DNA of 64,000 nucleotides. Origin: Streptomyces sp. CB00316 (GTDB lineage: Bacteria > Actinomycetota > Actinomycetes > Streptomycetales > Streptomycetaceae). Position numbers and translations under genes: made by a program. Position 1 is the stretch's first letter; each line of letters starts with the position of its first letter. This document shows positions 50,053 through 59,462 of this stretch, in pieces. The DNA is taken from contig NZ_LIXI01000004.1 in NCBI RefSeq assembly GCF_001905595.1, positions 186,001-250,000 on the forward strand, read 5' to 3'. The notes under the pieces were generated by a model. It saw nothing but the letters and a program-made list of their open reading frames with translations, was not told where the DNA came from and did no database searches.

Positions 50053-50901
50053 TCAGCCTGCCGACCGGTCCGCTGCCGCCCTGGCCGCCGTCCGCTCCGC
50101 GACCAGGACCTCGAAACCGGCGATCAGTCGTTCCAGCCCGAACGCGAAGTGGTCGAAGTCGGCGCTGAAGGTGTCCTCCGACATCCCCGCCATCATCGGG
50201 TACGCGCCGCTGAGCATGGCCCGCTCCAGGTAGGGGCGCTGGCTGTCCCAGAACTCCTCGTCGCTCAGCCCGGTCTGCGCCACCGCCTCGGCCGCGTCCC
50301 CCTGGGTGCGGGCGAGGCCCTCCACGAAGCTGTTGACCGTGATGATCACGCCGATCAGCTCGGGGTCGCGCAGCCCCATGGAGCGCAGGGCGGCGAGTGA
50401 GCGCTCCAGACCGCGCAGGGCGCTGGGGCCGAGCACCGTACGGGCCTGGTTGATCTTCAGCAGCCAGGGGTGGCGGCGCAGGTTGTCCAGGTAGGTCCGA
50501 GCCATGCCGTTGATCGCCATCCGCCAGTCGTCGGGGACGCCGCCGGCGCCCTCGCGCTCGTCGGAACCCTGACGTTCGTCGGACAGGGGCTCGCCCAGCA
50601 CCCGGTCGAGCATCAGGTCCAGGAGTTCGGCCTTGCCGGGGACGTACCGGTAGAGCGACATCGTGCCCGTGCCGAGCTCCGTGGAGAGCCGGCGCATGGA
50701 GACGGCGGGCAGCCCTTCCGCGTCCGCGACGGCGATGGCGGCCGTGACGATCCGGTCCAGCGTGAGGCCCGGTTTGGGGCCGCGGCTGGGGCGGTCCCCG
50801 GTGCCCCACAGGAGCTCCAGGCTGCGCGCGATGTCGCCGCTCCCGGTGGTGGTGCCGTCCGTCGCCGCCGCTGTCGATCCTGTTGATCCGTCTTTCGCCA
50901 T
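50053..50901 (-). CDS. TetR regulator of the DrrAB-type exporter
   Basis: A 282-aa TetR protein with a C-terminal TetR_C-type domain. After a Ser/Thr/Gly-rich head of about 40 residues: LTLDRIVTAAIAVADAEGLP, AVSMRRLSTELGTGTMSLYR, YVPGKAELLDLMLDRV, the standard tetracycline-repressor-like HTH. The ATG at 50901 follows TACGCT by 6 nt (leaderless). It is divergent from the ABC exporter genes, with two GTAC-N3-GTAC boxes in between, so it very probably controls them in response to a drug-like ligand. Confidence 0.9.
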   Translation of the reverse strand: MAKDGSTGSTAAATDGTTTGSGDIARSLELLWGTGDRPSRGPKPGLTLDRIVTAAIAVADAEGLPAVSMRRLSTELGTGTMSLYRYVPGKAELLDLMLDRVLGEPLSDERQGSDEREGAGGVPDDWRMAINGMARTYLDNLRRHPWLLKINQARTVLGPSALRGLERSLAALRSMGLRDPELIGVIITVNSFVEGLARTQGDAAEAVAQTGLSDEEFWDSQRPYLERAMLSGAYPMMAGMSEDTFSADFDHFAFGLERLIAGFEVLVAERTAARAAADRSAG

Positions 50902-50933
50902 GGGGTCAGCGTAATGCGCCGAAGGCAATCTGG

Positions 50934-50965
50934 GTACGCCGTACTCGGTTTGGGGTACGGTGTAC
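50934..50965. promoter_or_regulatory. paired TetR operator boxes
   Basis: GTACGCCGTAC (50934-50944) and GTACGGTGTAC (50955-50965), each followed by TC, are spaced 21 bp centre to centre, about two helical turns. They lie between the TetR start and the ABC genes. Confidence 0.6.
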
Positions 50966-51007
50966 TCAATTCGGTTCGGGGTTGGTCGGAGAAGTAGGGG
51001 GTTTGTT

Positions 51008-52075
51008 ATGTCTATGCCTGAAACCAGGCGAAGGTGCGGGTCTGTGTCCGGGGTCGTGTCCGGCTACGCGGTGCTCGCCGAAGGGGTTGTCAAGCGGTAC
51101 CGGGTGCAGGGGAGGGGCGGGGCGGAGAAGCGGGCGCTCGACGGGTTCGACCTCGCCGTCCGCCCCGGCACCGTCCACGGCCTGCTCGGCCCCAACGGTG
51201 CCGGAAAGACCACCGCCGTACGGGTCCTCACGACCCTCCTGCGGTACGACGGCGGCCGGGCCGAGGTGGCCGGGCTCGACGTGGGGCGCGAGCCCCGCCG
51301 CGTACGGAGCAGGATCGGGCTCGCTGGTCAGTACGCGGCCGTCGATGAGGGCCTCACCGGGCGGCAGAACCTGGAGATGTTCGGACGCCTCTTCCACCTG
51401 GGCAACCGCGGGGCGCGGCAGCGCGCCGGGGAGCTGCTGGAACGTTTCGACCTGGTGGAAGCCGCCGACAGGAGCGCCAAGGAGTACAGCGGCGGCATGC
51501 GGCGACGGCTCGACCTCGCCTCCTCGATGATCCTCTCGCCCGACGTGCTCTTCCTGGACGAGCCCACGACCGGGCTCGACCCGCGAGGCCGGGGCGAGGT
51601 CTGGGACGCGATCCGGGCCCTGGTGGCGGGCGGCACGACCGTGCTGCTCACCACGCAGCACCTGGACGAGGCCGACCAGCTCGCCTCACACATCACCGTC
51701 ATCGACCGGGGGCGGGCCATCGCCGACGACACCCCCGACGCGTTGAAGAACCGCGTCGGCGGCGACCGGATCGAGGTCGTCGCCGCGGACCCGGGCGACC
51801 TGGCCGCGGTGGCGCAGGCCGTCGGCCGGGTGGCCGGGGGCGGGCTCGTCCTCACCGACGACACCACCCGCCGGGTGCACGCCCAGGTCGCCGACCGGGT
51901 GGCCGCGCTGACCGAGGTGGCCCGGAGCCTCCAGGACGACAAGATCGCGGTGGAGGACATCGGGCTGCGCAGGCCGAGCCTGGACGACGTGTTCCTGCGC
52001 CTGACCGGGCACGACACGGCCGACACCTCCCAGGGCGTCGGCGTTCCCGGCGCGCGAGAGGTGGCGGCGGCATGA
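51008..52075 (+). CDS. ABC transporter ATP-binding protein (DrrA-like)
   Basis: A 355-aa ATPase of a two-gene exporter. Walker [18 protein letters not shown]-loop near [16 protein letters not shown], signature [15 protein letters not shown], Walker [21 protein letters not shown], switch His in [13 protein letters not shown]. The C-terminal 100 residues (ending [17 protein letters not shown]) are the DrrA-type extension. Such systems pump anthracycline-like or other hydrophobic compounds. ATG 51008 follows AGGGGG. It is coupled to the permease by an ATGA overlap and probably repressed by the divergent TetR. Confidence 0.93.
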   Translation: MSMPETRRRCGSVSGVVSGYAVLAEGVVKRYRVQGRGGAEKRALDGFDLAVRPGTVHGLLGPNGAGKTTAVRVLTTLLRYDGGRAEVAGLDVGREPRRVRSRIGLAGQYAAVDEGLTGRQNLEMFGRLFHLGNRGARQRAGELLERFDLVEAADRSAKEYSGGMRRRLDLASSMILSPDVLFLDEPTTGLDPRGRGEVWDAIRALVAGGTTVLLTTQHLDEADQLASHITVIDRGRAIADDTPDALKNRVGGDRIEVVAADPGDLAAVAQAVGRVAGGGLVLTDDTTRRVHAQVADRVAALTEVARSLQDDKIAVEDIGLRRPSLDDVFLRLTGHDTADTSQGVGVPGAREVAAA

Positions 52076-52989
52076 CGACGCTCGATGGGGATCCCGGGGG
52101 GAGCGGTCCGGCGAGCAGCCCGGAGAGCATCCCGCGGAGCAGGCCGGGGAGCAGCCCTCGGGCGAACAACCCGGCGGTGATCGACGGCGGTCGCGAACAC
52201 GGCCTCGCCCACTGGGCGGTCTCCGACTGCTGGAACATTACCCGCCGCACCCTCACCCACTACCAGCGCCGGCCCTCGGCCATCGTCTGGCAGCTCGGCT
52301 TCCCGATCCTGTCCGTCCTGTTGTACGGGTACATCTTCGGCAGCGCCATGGAGGTGCCGGGCGGCGGTGACTACCGGGAATTCCTGATGCCCGGCATGTT
52401 CGCGATGACCATGGCCATGGGCTTCATGAACACCGCCGTGGCCGTCGTCACCGACGTCGGCAAGGGGGTCGTCGACCGCTTCCGGTCCATGCCGATGGCC
52501 CCCTCCGCCTTCGCCTCCGGACGCGGGGTGGCCGACCTGGCGGTGGCGGCCGCCGAGCTGACCATCCTGGCCCTCACCGCCCTGCTGATCGGCTGGCGCG
52601 CGGGCGGCGGGGTGATGGCCGCCCTCGAGGCGTTCGGGCTGCTCCTGCTGTTGCGGTTCAGCCTGATCTGGGTGGGCGTCTGGCTGGGCCTGCTGGTCCC
52701 CACCCCGGAAGCGGCGGGCGGGCTGTACGCGGTCGCCTTCCCCCTCACGATGATCTCCAGCACCTTCGTCGCCCCGTCCCTGATGCCGGGCTGGCTGGGC
52801 ACGATCGCCGCCTGGAACCCGATCTCCTCGACCGCGACCGCCACCCGCGAACTGTTCGGCAACCCGGTGGCCGGCGGCGGTACCTGGGTGGAGGAGCACG
52901 CCCTGCTGATGGCCGTGGTGTGGCCGGTGGTGATCACGCTGGTCTTCCTGCCGCTGGCGGTGCGCCGGTTCCGGCTGCTGAGCCGGTGA
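52072..52989 (+). CDS. ABC transporter permease (DrrB-like)
   Basis: A 305-aa ABC-2 type membrane subunit with six helices after a Ser/Pro-rich head of about 40 residues: [114 protein letters not shown]. The last two are hallmark ABC-2/DrrB segments. Its ATG overlaps the TGA of the ATPase gene by 4 nt, giving equal translation of the two subunits. Confidence 0.92.
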   Translation: MTTLDGDPGGSGPASSPESIPRSRPGSSPRANNPAVIDGGREHGLAHWAVSDCWNITRRTLTHYQRRPSAIVWQLGFPILSVLLYGYIFGSAMEVPGGGDYREFLMPGMFAMTMAMGFMNTAVAVVTDVGKGVVDRFRSMPMAPSAFASGRGVADLAVAAAELTILALTALLIGWRAGGGVMAALEAFGLLLLLRFSLIWVGVWLGLLVPTPEAAGGLYAVAFPLTMISSTFVAPSLMPGWLGTIAAWNPISSTATATRELFGNPVAGGGTWVEEHALLMAVVWPVVITLVFLPLAVRRFRLLSR

Positions 52990-52998
52990 GGAGGGCGG

Positions 52999-53040
52999 GG
53001 AGTCGGGCAGGGAGGCGGGCGCGGAGTCGGGCAGGGAGGC
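52999..53040. repeat. 24-bp direct repeat, two copies
   Basis: ggagtcgggcagggaggc occurs at 52999-53016 and 53023-53040 in the short gap between the permease stop and the methyltransferase start. Non-coding. Confidence 0.85.
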
Positions 53041-53056
53041 CCTAAGGTTCCTCCTC

Positions 53057-53698
53057 ATGACCGAACGCGAACCCGCCTTCCTCCGCACCACCCGCACCTC
53101 TTACGACACCCTGGCCGCCGACTACGCCGCCTTCTCCCGCGAGGAGTTGGCGGCGAAGCCGGTGGAGCGGTCCGTGCTCTCCGCCTTCGCCGAGCTGGCC
53201 GCCGCGGACGGGCACGGGCTCCCCGTCGCCGATGTGGGGTGCGGGACCGGCCGGGTCACGGGGCACCTGCACGGACTCGGCCTGGGACTCGACGTGTTCG
53301 GGATCGACCTCGCCCCGGGCATGCTGGCCGTGGCGCGGGAGGAACACCCCGGGCTGCGCTTCGCGGAGGGGTCCATGCTCGCCTGGTACTCGACCATCCA
53401 CGTCCCGGACGAGGAACTCCCGCGCGCCTTCGCCGAGTTCCACCGCGTGCTGGCTCCTGGCGCCCCCGTACAGCTCGGGTTCCAGGCCGGGGACGAGCCG
53501 CTGCGGATGACGGAGGCCTGGGGCCACGACGTCTCGCTCGTCTTCCACCGGCGGCAGCCGGAGCGGATGGCCGCGCTGCTGCGGGCGGCGGGCCTGGAGG
53601 TGCGGGCCGTGCTGTGGAAGGAGCGGGAGACGGAGGGGCCGTTCCCGGAGCGGGCGTCGCAGGGGTTCGTGCTGGCGCGGCGGCCGGCGGAGGCCTGA
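53057..53698 (+). CDS. class I SAM-dependent methyltransferase
   Basis: A 213-aa methyltransferase: TSYDTLAADYAAFSREELAA, SAM loop VADVGCGTGRVTGHL, acidic residue in DVFGIDLAPGMLAVAREEHP, then GSMLAWYSTIHVPDEELPRA and FHRVLAPGAPVQLGFQ. In relatives I recall about 12 residues (of the type L-D-L-P-D-G-x-L-x-G-V-L) between G-S-M and A-W-Y-S. Here they appear deleted in frame, which may damage the SAM or substrate site. TAAGGT lies 8 nt before the ATG. Substrate unknown. Confidence 0.85.
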   Translation: MTEREPAFLRTTRTSYDTLAADYAAFSREELAAKPVERSVLSAFAELAAADGHGLPVADVGCGTGRVTGHLHGLGLGLDVFGIDLAPGMLAVAREEHPGLRFAEGSMLAWYSTIHVPDEELPRAFAEFHRVLAPGAPVQLGFQAGDEPLRMTEAWGHDVSLVFHRRQPERMAALLRAAGLEVRAVLWKERETEGPFPERASQGFVLARRPAEA

Positions 53699-53737
53699 CG
53701 CCGCACACCCCCGCCTCCGGCGGAGGCCCGACCCGTC

Positions 53738-53764
53738 ACACGCCCCGCCTCCGGCGGGGGGTGT
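53738..53764 (+). terminator. terminator hairpin after the methyltransferase
   Basis: Stem acacgccccgcc / ggcggggggtgt with one mismatch and a 3-nt loop. It is 40 bp past the methyltransferase stop and before the gas-vesicle operon. A partial copy of the arm (ccccgcctccggcgg) lies at 53710. Confidence 0.65.
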
Positions 53765-53802
53765 CGCACCACTGGCTCTCCCGAGATGCGGAGCGCCCCA
53801 GA

Positions 53803-53819
53803 GTGACCAGACTGGTCAC
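53803..53819. promoter_or_regulatory. palindrome at the start of the gas-vesicle operon
   Basis: A perfect 17-bp inverted repeat, GTGACCAG A CTGGTCAC, ends one base before the gvpO ATG. Its position suggests an operator, or translational control of the first gene. The binding protein is not known; no regulator gene is adjacent. Confidence 0.6.
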
Positions 53820-53820
53820 C

Positions 53821-54144
53821 ATGGCAGACCATCGTTCAGCGCGCGCCGAACGCTCCTCCACGGGGACCCGGAAGAAGCCCCCGGCCAGGAAGGGGCCCGA
53901 GCATGCCGCCCGCGCCGCCTGTCGGAGCCTGGAAGCGCTGATCAGCCACCCGGCCGAGGGCGTCTCCGCGATCCGGCGCTCCGACGACGACGGCTGGTGC
54001 GTCGTCGTGGACGTCCTCGAAGTGCCCCGCATCCCGGACACGACCAGCCTCCTGGCCTCGTACGAGGTGCAGCTCGACGGGGCCTGCGAACTCCTGGAGT
54101 ACACCCGGGTCCGACGCTACCGGCGCGGTGCCGCAGACGAGTGA
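53821..54144 (+). CDS. gvpO: gas vesicle protein GvpO
   Basis: A 107-aa first gene of the gas-vesicle operon. A basic Ser/Thr-rich head (SARAERSSTGTRKKPPARKG) precedes the GvpO domain: ARAACRSLEALISHPAEGVS, AIRRSDDDGWCVVVDVLEVP, RIPDTTSLLASYEVQLDGAC, ELLEYTRVRRYRRG. GvpO is needed for vesicle formation in haloarchaea; its exact role here is unknown. The ATG at 53821 directly follows a 17-bp palindrome; an in-frame GTG at 53803 lies inside it. There is no clear ribosome site. Confidence 0.88.
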   Translation: MADHRSARAERSSTGTRKKPPARKGPEHAARAACRSLEALISHPAEGVSAIRRSDDDGWCVVVDVLEVPRIPDTTSLLASYEVQLDGACELLEYTRVRRYRRGAADE

Positions 54145-54177
54145 CCCGCCTTCGTCCGACAGCTGAAAGGACCTCCC

Positions 54178-54657
54178 ATGACGACCACGACCTACGTCGA
54201 CGGTGCCGCTCCGTGCCCGCCCCGCGCCGGCACGCTCTACGACGTGCTGGAGCTGATTCTCGACCGGGGCATGGTGATCGACATATTCGTACGGGTCTCC
54301 CTGGTCGGTATCGAGATCCTGAAGATCGACGCACGCATAGTCGTGGCCAGTGTGGACACCTACCTCCGCTTCGCGGAAGCGTGCAACCGCCTCGATCTCG
54401 AACGTGACCCCAGCAGTTCCACCGTCCCCGAGCTGTTCGGCGGCTCCGCCGCCCGCTCCATCGGCAAGCGGAAGGTGCGCAAGGCCGCGGAGTCGGTCGG
54501 CGACACCGTACGCAAGGCGGTCGGGGCGGGTGGGTCCGACGATGACGACGAGTACGACGAGGACGAGGCGGAGGCGGAGGAGAGGCCCGCGCGTCCGAAG
54601 AAGCGGCGGGCCCCCGTCAGCAGCAGCACGAGTCGCCGACGCCGAGCGGAGGCCTGA
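54178..54657 (+). CDS. gvpA: gas vesicle structural protein GvpA
   Basis: A 159-aa protein. Residues 18-80 are the GvpA shell domain: TLYDVLELILDRGMVIDIFV, RVSLVGIEILKIDARIVVAS, VDTYLRFAEACNRLDLE. Unlike the 70-aa cyanobacterial GvpA it has a tail of 80 residues: an acidic run (GGSDDDDEYDEDEAEAEE) then a basic end (RPKKRRAP, SRRRRAEA). Ribosome site AAAGGA before the ATG. It overlaps none but is followed 1 nt later by the gvpF GTG. It would form the vesicle wall. Confidence 0.92.
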   Translation: MTTTTYVDGAAPCPPRAGTLYDVLELILDRGMVIDIFVRVSLVGIEILKIDARIVVASVDTYLRFAEACNRLDLERDPSSSTVPELFGGSAARSIGKRKVRKAAESVGDTVRKAVGAGGSDDDDEYDEDEAEAEERPARPKKRRAPVSSSTSRRRRAEA

Positions 54658-54658
54658 C

Positions 54659-55438
54659 GTGCGCGCCGAAGGGCCGGGACGCGCCGGAGCGCCGGGACTG
54701 TACGTGTACGCGGTCGTGCGGGCCGGGACTCCGCTGCCCCGGAAGTCCGGGGGGGTGGGCAGCCCGCCCGCCCCGCTGCGGTCCGTCGGCGCGGGCCCGG
54801 TGGCCGCGGTGGTCAGCGCCGCCCCAGCCCAGCTGCGCGCCCGGCGCCGCGACCTGCTGGCCCACCAGGATCTCCTGGCGCAGCTTGCGGGGAGCGGGCC
54901 CGTCCTGCCGATGCGCTTCGGCATGGTCGCGCCGGACGAGGACGCTCTGCGTGCCCAGCTGGCCGCGGCGGAGGCGGGCCACCTCGCCGCCCTGGACCGG
55001 GTCGCCGGGCACATCGAGATGAACGTCAAGGCGCTGCCCGCCCATGACTCCCTCGCCGCGCTGGTGGCCGGGGACGCGACCGTACGGCGGCTGCGCGAGG
55101 CGACCCGCAGGCGCCCCGGCTACGAGGCCAATGTGCGCCTGGGCGAAGCCGTCGCCTCCGCCCTGGCGCGCCGGGCGGGCGAGGCGGGTAGGCGTGCGTT
55201 GCGGGACCTGGCACCGATGGCCCGCGCGACGACCGGGGGGCCCGAGGTTCCCGGCTGCGCGCTCAACGTGTCCTTTCTCGTGGCACAGGCCGACAGCGAC
55301 CGGTTCCGCGCGACCGCCGAGCGTTTCGCCGCGGCCCACCGCGACCGCGTCGACCTCCGCATCGCCGGCCCGCTGCCCTGCTACAGCTTCGTCGGCACCG
55401 GCGACCGGAGCGCACCCGCACCCGTCGGTGGAGGCTGA
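54659..55438 (+). CDS. gvpF: gas vesicle protein GvpF
   Basis: A 259-aa GvpF/GvpL family protein: GLYVYAVVRAGTPLPRKSGG, GPVAAVVSAAPAQLRARRRD, LLAHQDLLAQLAGSGPVLPM, RFGMVAPDEDALRAQL, HIEMNVKALP, and the C-terminal LNVSFLVAQADSDRFRATAE, LRIAGPLPCYSFVG. In other organisms GvpF binds GvpA monomers and sits at the gas-facing or initiation site. GTG 54659 has GGAGG 6 nt upstream, within the end of gvpA. It is two bases from gvpG. Confidence 0.92.
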   Translation: MRAEGPGRAGAPGLYVYAVVRAGTPLPRKSGGVGSPPAPLRSVGAGPVAAVVSAAPAQLRARRRDLLAHQDLLAQLAGSGPVLPMRFGMVAPDEDALRAQLAAAEAGHLAALDRVAGHIEMNVKALPAHDSLAALVAGDATVRRLREATRRRPGYEANVRLGEAVASALARRAGEAGRRALRDLAPMARATTGGPEVPGCALNVSFLVAQADSDRFRATAERFAAAHRDRVDLRIAGPLPCYSFVGTGDRSAPAPVGGG

Positions 55439-55440
55439 CG

Positions 55441-55699
55441 ATGGGGCTGATCTCCGGACTGCTGCTGCTTCCCCTCGCGCCCGCCCGGGGCGTGGTGTGG
55501 GTCGCGGAGCGGTTGCAGGACGCCGCCGAACGCGAGCTCTACGACCCGGGAGTCATCCGAGCGCAGCTCGCGGCCCTCAACCACGAACTCGACGAGGGGC
55601 ACATCGGGCTGGAGGAATTCGAAGCGGAAGAGGAGAGGCTGCTCGACCGGCTGTATGCCGCGCAGACCGGCCGGACACCGACTACAGAAGGTGACAGGC

Positions 55700-55707
<8 letters not shown>
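55441..55707 (+). CDS. gvpG: gas vesicle protein GvpG
   Basis: An 88-aa accessory protein: MGLISGLLLLPLAPARGVVW, VAERLQDAAERELYDPGVIR, AQLAALNHELDEGHIGLEEF, EAEEERLLDRLYAAQ. This is the typical GvpG pattern with the L-P-x-A-P-x-x-G-x-x-W-V-x-x-x-L start and E-L-x-x-G-x-I-x-x-E-E-F-x-x-x-E-x-x-L-L-x-R-L. Its end overlaps gvpY by 8 bp. Ribosome site GGAGG upstream. Confidence 0.92.
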
Positions 55708-56806
<1,099 letters not shown>

Positions 56807-56812
56807 TCAGTC

Positions 56813-58000
56813 ATGGCAACGACGGACAAGGACGAATCCGAGGCTCCGGCGGAGTCAGGCGTCGGCCGCATCAAAGAGGAACTGTCGAAGTTCGCCAGTG
56901 CCCAGGTCCAGCAGCTCGCCGAGAAGGCGGGCGACAAACTCAAGGACCTGACCGGCCAGTTGAGCGACAGTGCCGAGAACGGCGGCTCGCTCCCCGCCAT
57001 CGCCTCGCGCGTGCTCCAGGGCGAATCCCCGGCCAAGGCCTTCATGTCGGAGAAGGCCAAGGGTGCCAAGGACGCGGTGATGGACAAGGCGAAAGGCCTC
57101 TTCGGCGGTGGTGGTGATGGCGACGGAGGCGGCGGCGGTGGGAAGGGCAACCGCAAGTCCGGCGGCGGAAAGTTCATGAACATCATCGAAGTGATGGACG
57201 TCGGCGTACCGCTGCGCACCGCGTACGACGCGTGGACGCAGTACGACGAGTTCAGCGGCTTCATGAAGGGCGTCCAGAGCGTCTCCAAGGGCGAGGACGA
57301 GGAGAGCGACTGGAAGGTAAAGGTCGGCCCCTCCTCCCGCAGCTTCAAGGCCACGGTGCAGGAACAGGTCCCGGACGACCGGATCGTCTGGACGTCCGAG
57401 GGCGCCAAGGGCAGCACGCGGGGCGCCATCAGCTTCCACGAGCTGGCCCCGAACCTGACGCGGATCGTGCTGGTCGTGGAGTACTACCCGTCCGGGTTCT
57501 TCGAGAAGACGGGCAACCTCTGGCGCGCCCAGGGCCGCCGCGTACGGCTGGACTTCAAGCACTTCAACCGGTACGTCACCCTCACCGAGGAGGAGCCCGA
57601 GGGGTGGCGCGGCGAGATCCGCGACGGCGAGGTCGTGGTCACCCACGAGGAGGCCGTCGAGCGCGAGGAGGCGGAGGAGGCCGAGGACGAAGAAGGCGGG
57701 GACGAGGAGTACGGCGAAGAGGCCGAAGACGAGGAGCCCGAAGAGGGAGAAGAGGAAGAGGAAGAGGACTACGAGGAGGACGAGGACGGCGAGGACGAGG
57801 AGGACGGCGAGGACGAGGACGAGGACGAGGAACCGGAGGCCGTAGACGAAGAGGACGACGAAGAAGAGGAAGAGGCCGAAGAGGAAGAGGAGCCTGAGGC
57901 CGAAGAGGAAGAGGACGAAGAGGCCGAAGAAGAAGAGCCGGAGGAGCCGCCCGCTCCGAAGCGCGCGAGCCGCAGGCGCCGGTCGGAGGCCGCGCGGTGA
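56813..58000 (+). CDS. gvpZ: gas vesicle cluster protein GvpZ (SRPBCC domain)
   Basis: A 395-aa protein. A helical charged head (VGRIKEELSKFASAQVQQLA) and a Gly-rich linker (residues 100-115) lead to a SRPBCC/polyketide-cyclase-like domain at about 122-255: FMNIIEVMDVGVPLRTAYDA, WTQYDEFSGFMKGVQSVSKG, FKATVQEQVPDDRIVWTSEG, RIVLVVEYYPSGFFEKTGNL. A glutamate-rich tail of about 100 residues ends in a basic patch (RASRRRRSEAAR). The fold could bind a lipid or hydrophobic surface. Its TGA overlaps the gvpJ GTG by 4 nt. Confidence 0.85.
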   Translation: MATTDKDESEAPAESGVGRIKEELSKFASAQVQQLAEKAGDKLKDLTGQLSDSAENGGSLPAIASRVLQGESPAKAFMSEKAKGAKDAVMDKAKGLFGGGGDGDGGGGGGKGNRKSGGGKFMNIIEVMDVGVPLRTAYDAWTQYDEFSGFMKGVQSVSKGEDEESDWKVKVGPSSRSFKATVQEQVPDDRIVWTSEGAKGSTRGAISFHELAPNLTRIVLVVEYYPSGFFEKTGNLWRAQGRRVRLDFKHFNRYVTLTEEEPEGWRGEIRDGEVVVTHEEAVEREEAEEAEDEEGGDEEYGEEAEDEEPEEGEEEEEEDYEEDEDGEDEEDGEDEDEDEEPEAVDEEDDEEEEEAEEEEEPEAEEEEDEEAEEEEPEEPPAPKRASRRRRSEAAR

Positions 58001-58395
58001 CCGACCTCGACTTCCGCCAGGGCGTACAGCCGGACAACGGCCCCCAGAGCACCACCAACCTCGCCGACATCCTCGAACGCGTCCTGGACAAGGGCATCGT
58101 CATCGCCGGGGACATCAAGATCGACCTCCTCGACATCGAGCTCCTCACCATCCGGCTCCGCCTCTTCGTGGCATCCGTCGACACCGCGAAGAAGGCGGGC
58201 ATCGACTGGTGGGAGACCGATCCGGCCCTCAGTTCCAAGGCGTCGCGTAGTGCCCTGGAGGACGAGAACCGCCAACTGCGGGAGCGCCTCCAGGCCCTCG
58301 AACCGGTCACGGACGAGACCGACGCCCCGTACCGGAACACCGGCAGGGATGACAGGGGCGACAGGGACGACAGCAAGGAGACCGGGCAGAGATGA
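57997..58395 (+). CDS. gvpJ: gas vesicle protein GvpJ
   Basis: A 132-aa GvpA-like minor shell protein: NLADILERVLDKGIVIAGDI, KIDLLDIELLTIRLRLFVAS, VDTAKKAGIDWWETDPALS, then a charged helical and Asp/Arg-rich tail. The L-A-D-I-L-E-R-V-L-D-K-G start and G-I-D-W-W are typical of GvpJ. GTG start overlapping gvpZ; its end overlaps gvpL (ATGA). It probably helps nucleate or cap the vesicle. Confidence 0.92.
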   Translation: MTDLDFRQGVQPDNGPQSTTNLADILERVLDKGIVIAGDIKIDLLDIELLTIRLRLFVASVDTAKKAGIDWWETDPALSSKASRSALEDENRQLRERLQALEPVTDETDAPYRNTGRDDRGDRDDSKETGQR

Positions 58396-59219
58396 CGCAC
58401 CCCGCACCCCGGGACCAGGCTCCGGACACCGGTGTCACCTACGTGTTCGCCGTCTGCCGGGGCACCCGTGCCGTGAACTCGGCGGACGTCACCGGCCTGG
58501 CCGGTATGCCCGGCGGCGCGGCGGTCCGGCTGCTGCCCTCCGGGCCGCTGACCGCCGTGGTCCAGACCGTCCCGGCTGCCGACTTCACGGACGAGGTCTG
58601 GCAGTCGCGGCTCTCGGACCGGCAGGAGATCGAGCGGTACGCGCGGGCCCACCACGAGGTCGTGTCCGCCGCGGCCGTCCACGGGCCCGCCGTACCTCTG
58701 CCCCTTGCCACGCTCTACCACGACGACGACCGGGCCCGCCGGGCCCTCGACGACGAGGCGCACCGCTTTCACGGCGTGCTGAAGCGCATCGCGCACCACG
58801 CCGAGTGGGGCGTGAAGGTGTACGAGCCCGAGCACCCGGCCGCCCAGGAGGAGAGGGAGCCCGCCCCCGTGGGAAGCGGCAGGCGCGAGGCCCACGCCCC
58901 CGGTGCGGGGCTCGCCTACCTGAACCGCAGACGCGGGGCCCAGGAGCGCCGGGAGCGGCGCCGGGAACGGGCCCTGTCCGTCGCGGAATCGGTGGACGCC
59001 GAACTCCGTGAGCTGGCGGCCGCGTCGCGCCGTCTCCGTACGCACGGAGCCGTACCGGGGGGCGACGGCCGGGTGCACGTGCTCAACGCGACGTACCTCG
59101 TTGCCGAACAGCGCGCGGACGAACTGGCTTCACTGGTACGGGCTCTGGGCGAGCGGACCGGAACGCGGATCGAGCTGACCGGGCCCTGGGTGCCCTACTC
59201 CTTCGTCGGAGAGGTGTAG
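58392..59219 (+). CDS. gvpL: gas vesicle protein GvpL
   Basis: A 275-aa GvpF/L family member: GVTYVFAVCRGTRAVNSADV, GPLTAVVQTVPAADFTDEVW, LSDRQEIERYARAHHEVVSA, VPLPLATLYHDDDRARRALD, EWGVKVYEP, and at the C-terminus RVHVLNATYLVAEQRADELA, IELTGPWVPYSFVGEV. It is the second GvpF-like gene of the operon and probably interacts with other accessory Gvps. It is coupled to gvpJ by a 4-nt overlap. Confidence 0.92.
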   Translation: MTHPAPRDQAPDTGVTYVFAVCRGTRAVNSADVTGLAGMPGGAAVRLLPSGPLTAVVQTVPAADFTDEVWQSRLSDRQEIERYARAHHEVVSAAAVHGPAVPLPLATLYHDDDRARRALDDEAHRFHGVLKRIAHHAEWGVKVYEPEHPAAQEEREPAPVGSGRREAHAPGAGLAYLNRRRGAQERRERRRERALSVAESVDAELRELAAASRRLRTHGAVPGGDGRVHVLNATYLVAEQRADELASLVRALGERTGTRIELTGPWVPYSFVGEV

Positions 59220-59222
59220 CCG

Positions 59223-59462
59223 GTGGACGCGGACGCGGAGCACGCGGTGGTGCCCTGGGACAGCCCGGAGCCCCTGAGCGGGCCCATCGGGGTGCCGCTG
59301 GTGGACCTGCTGGACCGTGTTCTGGCGACCGGGGTCGTCGTCAGCGGGGACCTGGTGATCGCCATCGCCGACGTACCTCTCGTACGGGTGTCGCTGCACG
59401 CCCTGCTGTCGTCGGTCAGCGAGCGGGTTCCGGCGCCCTGGGCCGACGGGGGGCCGCTGTGA
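59223..59462 (+). CDS. gvpS: gas vesicle protein GvpS
   Basis: A 79-aa GvpA-like protein: IGVPLVDLLDRVLATGVVVS, GDLVIAIADVPLVRVSLHAL, LSSVSERV. It is shorter than GvpA and GvpJ and ends in a short loop (PAPWADGGPL). GTG start 3 nt after gvpL; it overlaps gvpK by 4 nt (GTGA). Predicted minor shell component. Confidence 0.9.
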   Translation: MDADAEHAVVPWDSPEPLSGPIGVPLVDLLDRVLATGVVVSGDLVIAIADVPLVRVSLHALLSSVSERVPAPWADGGPL

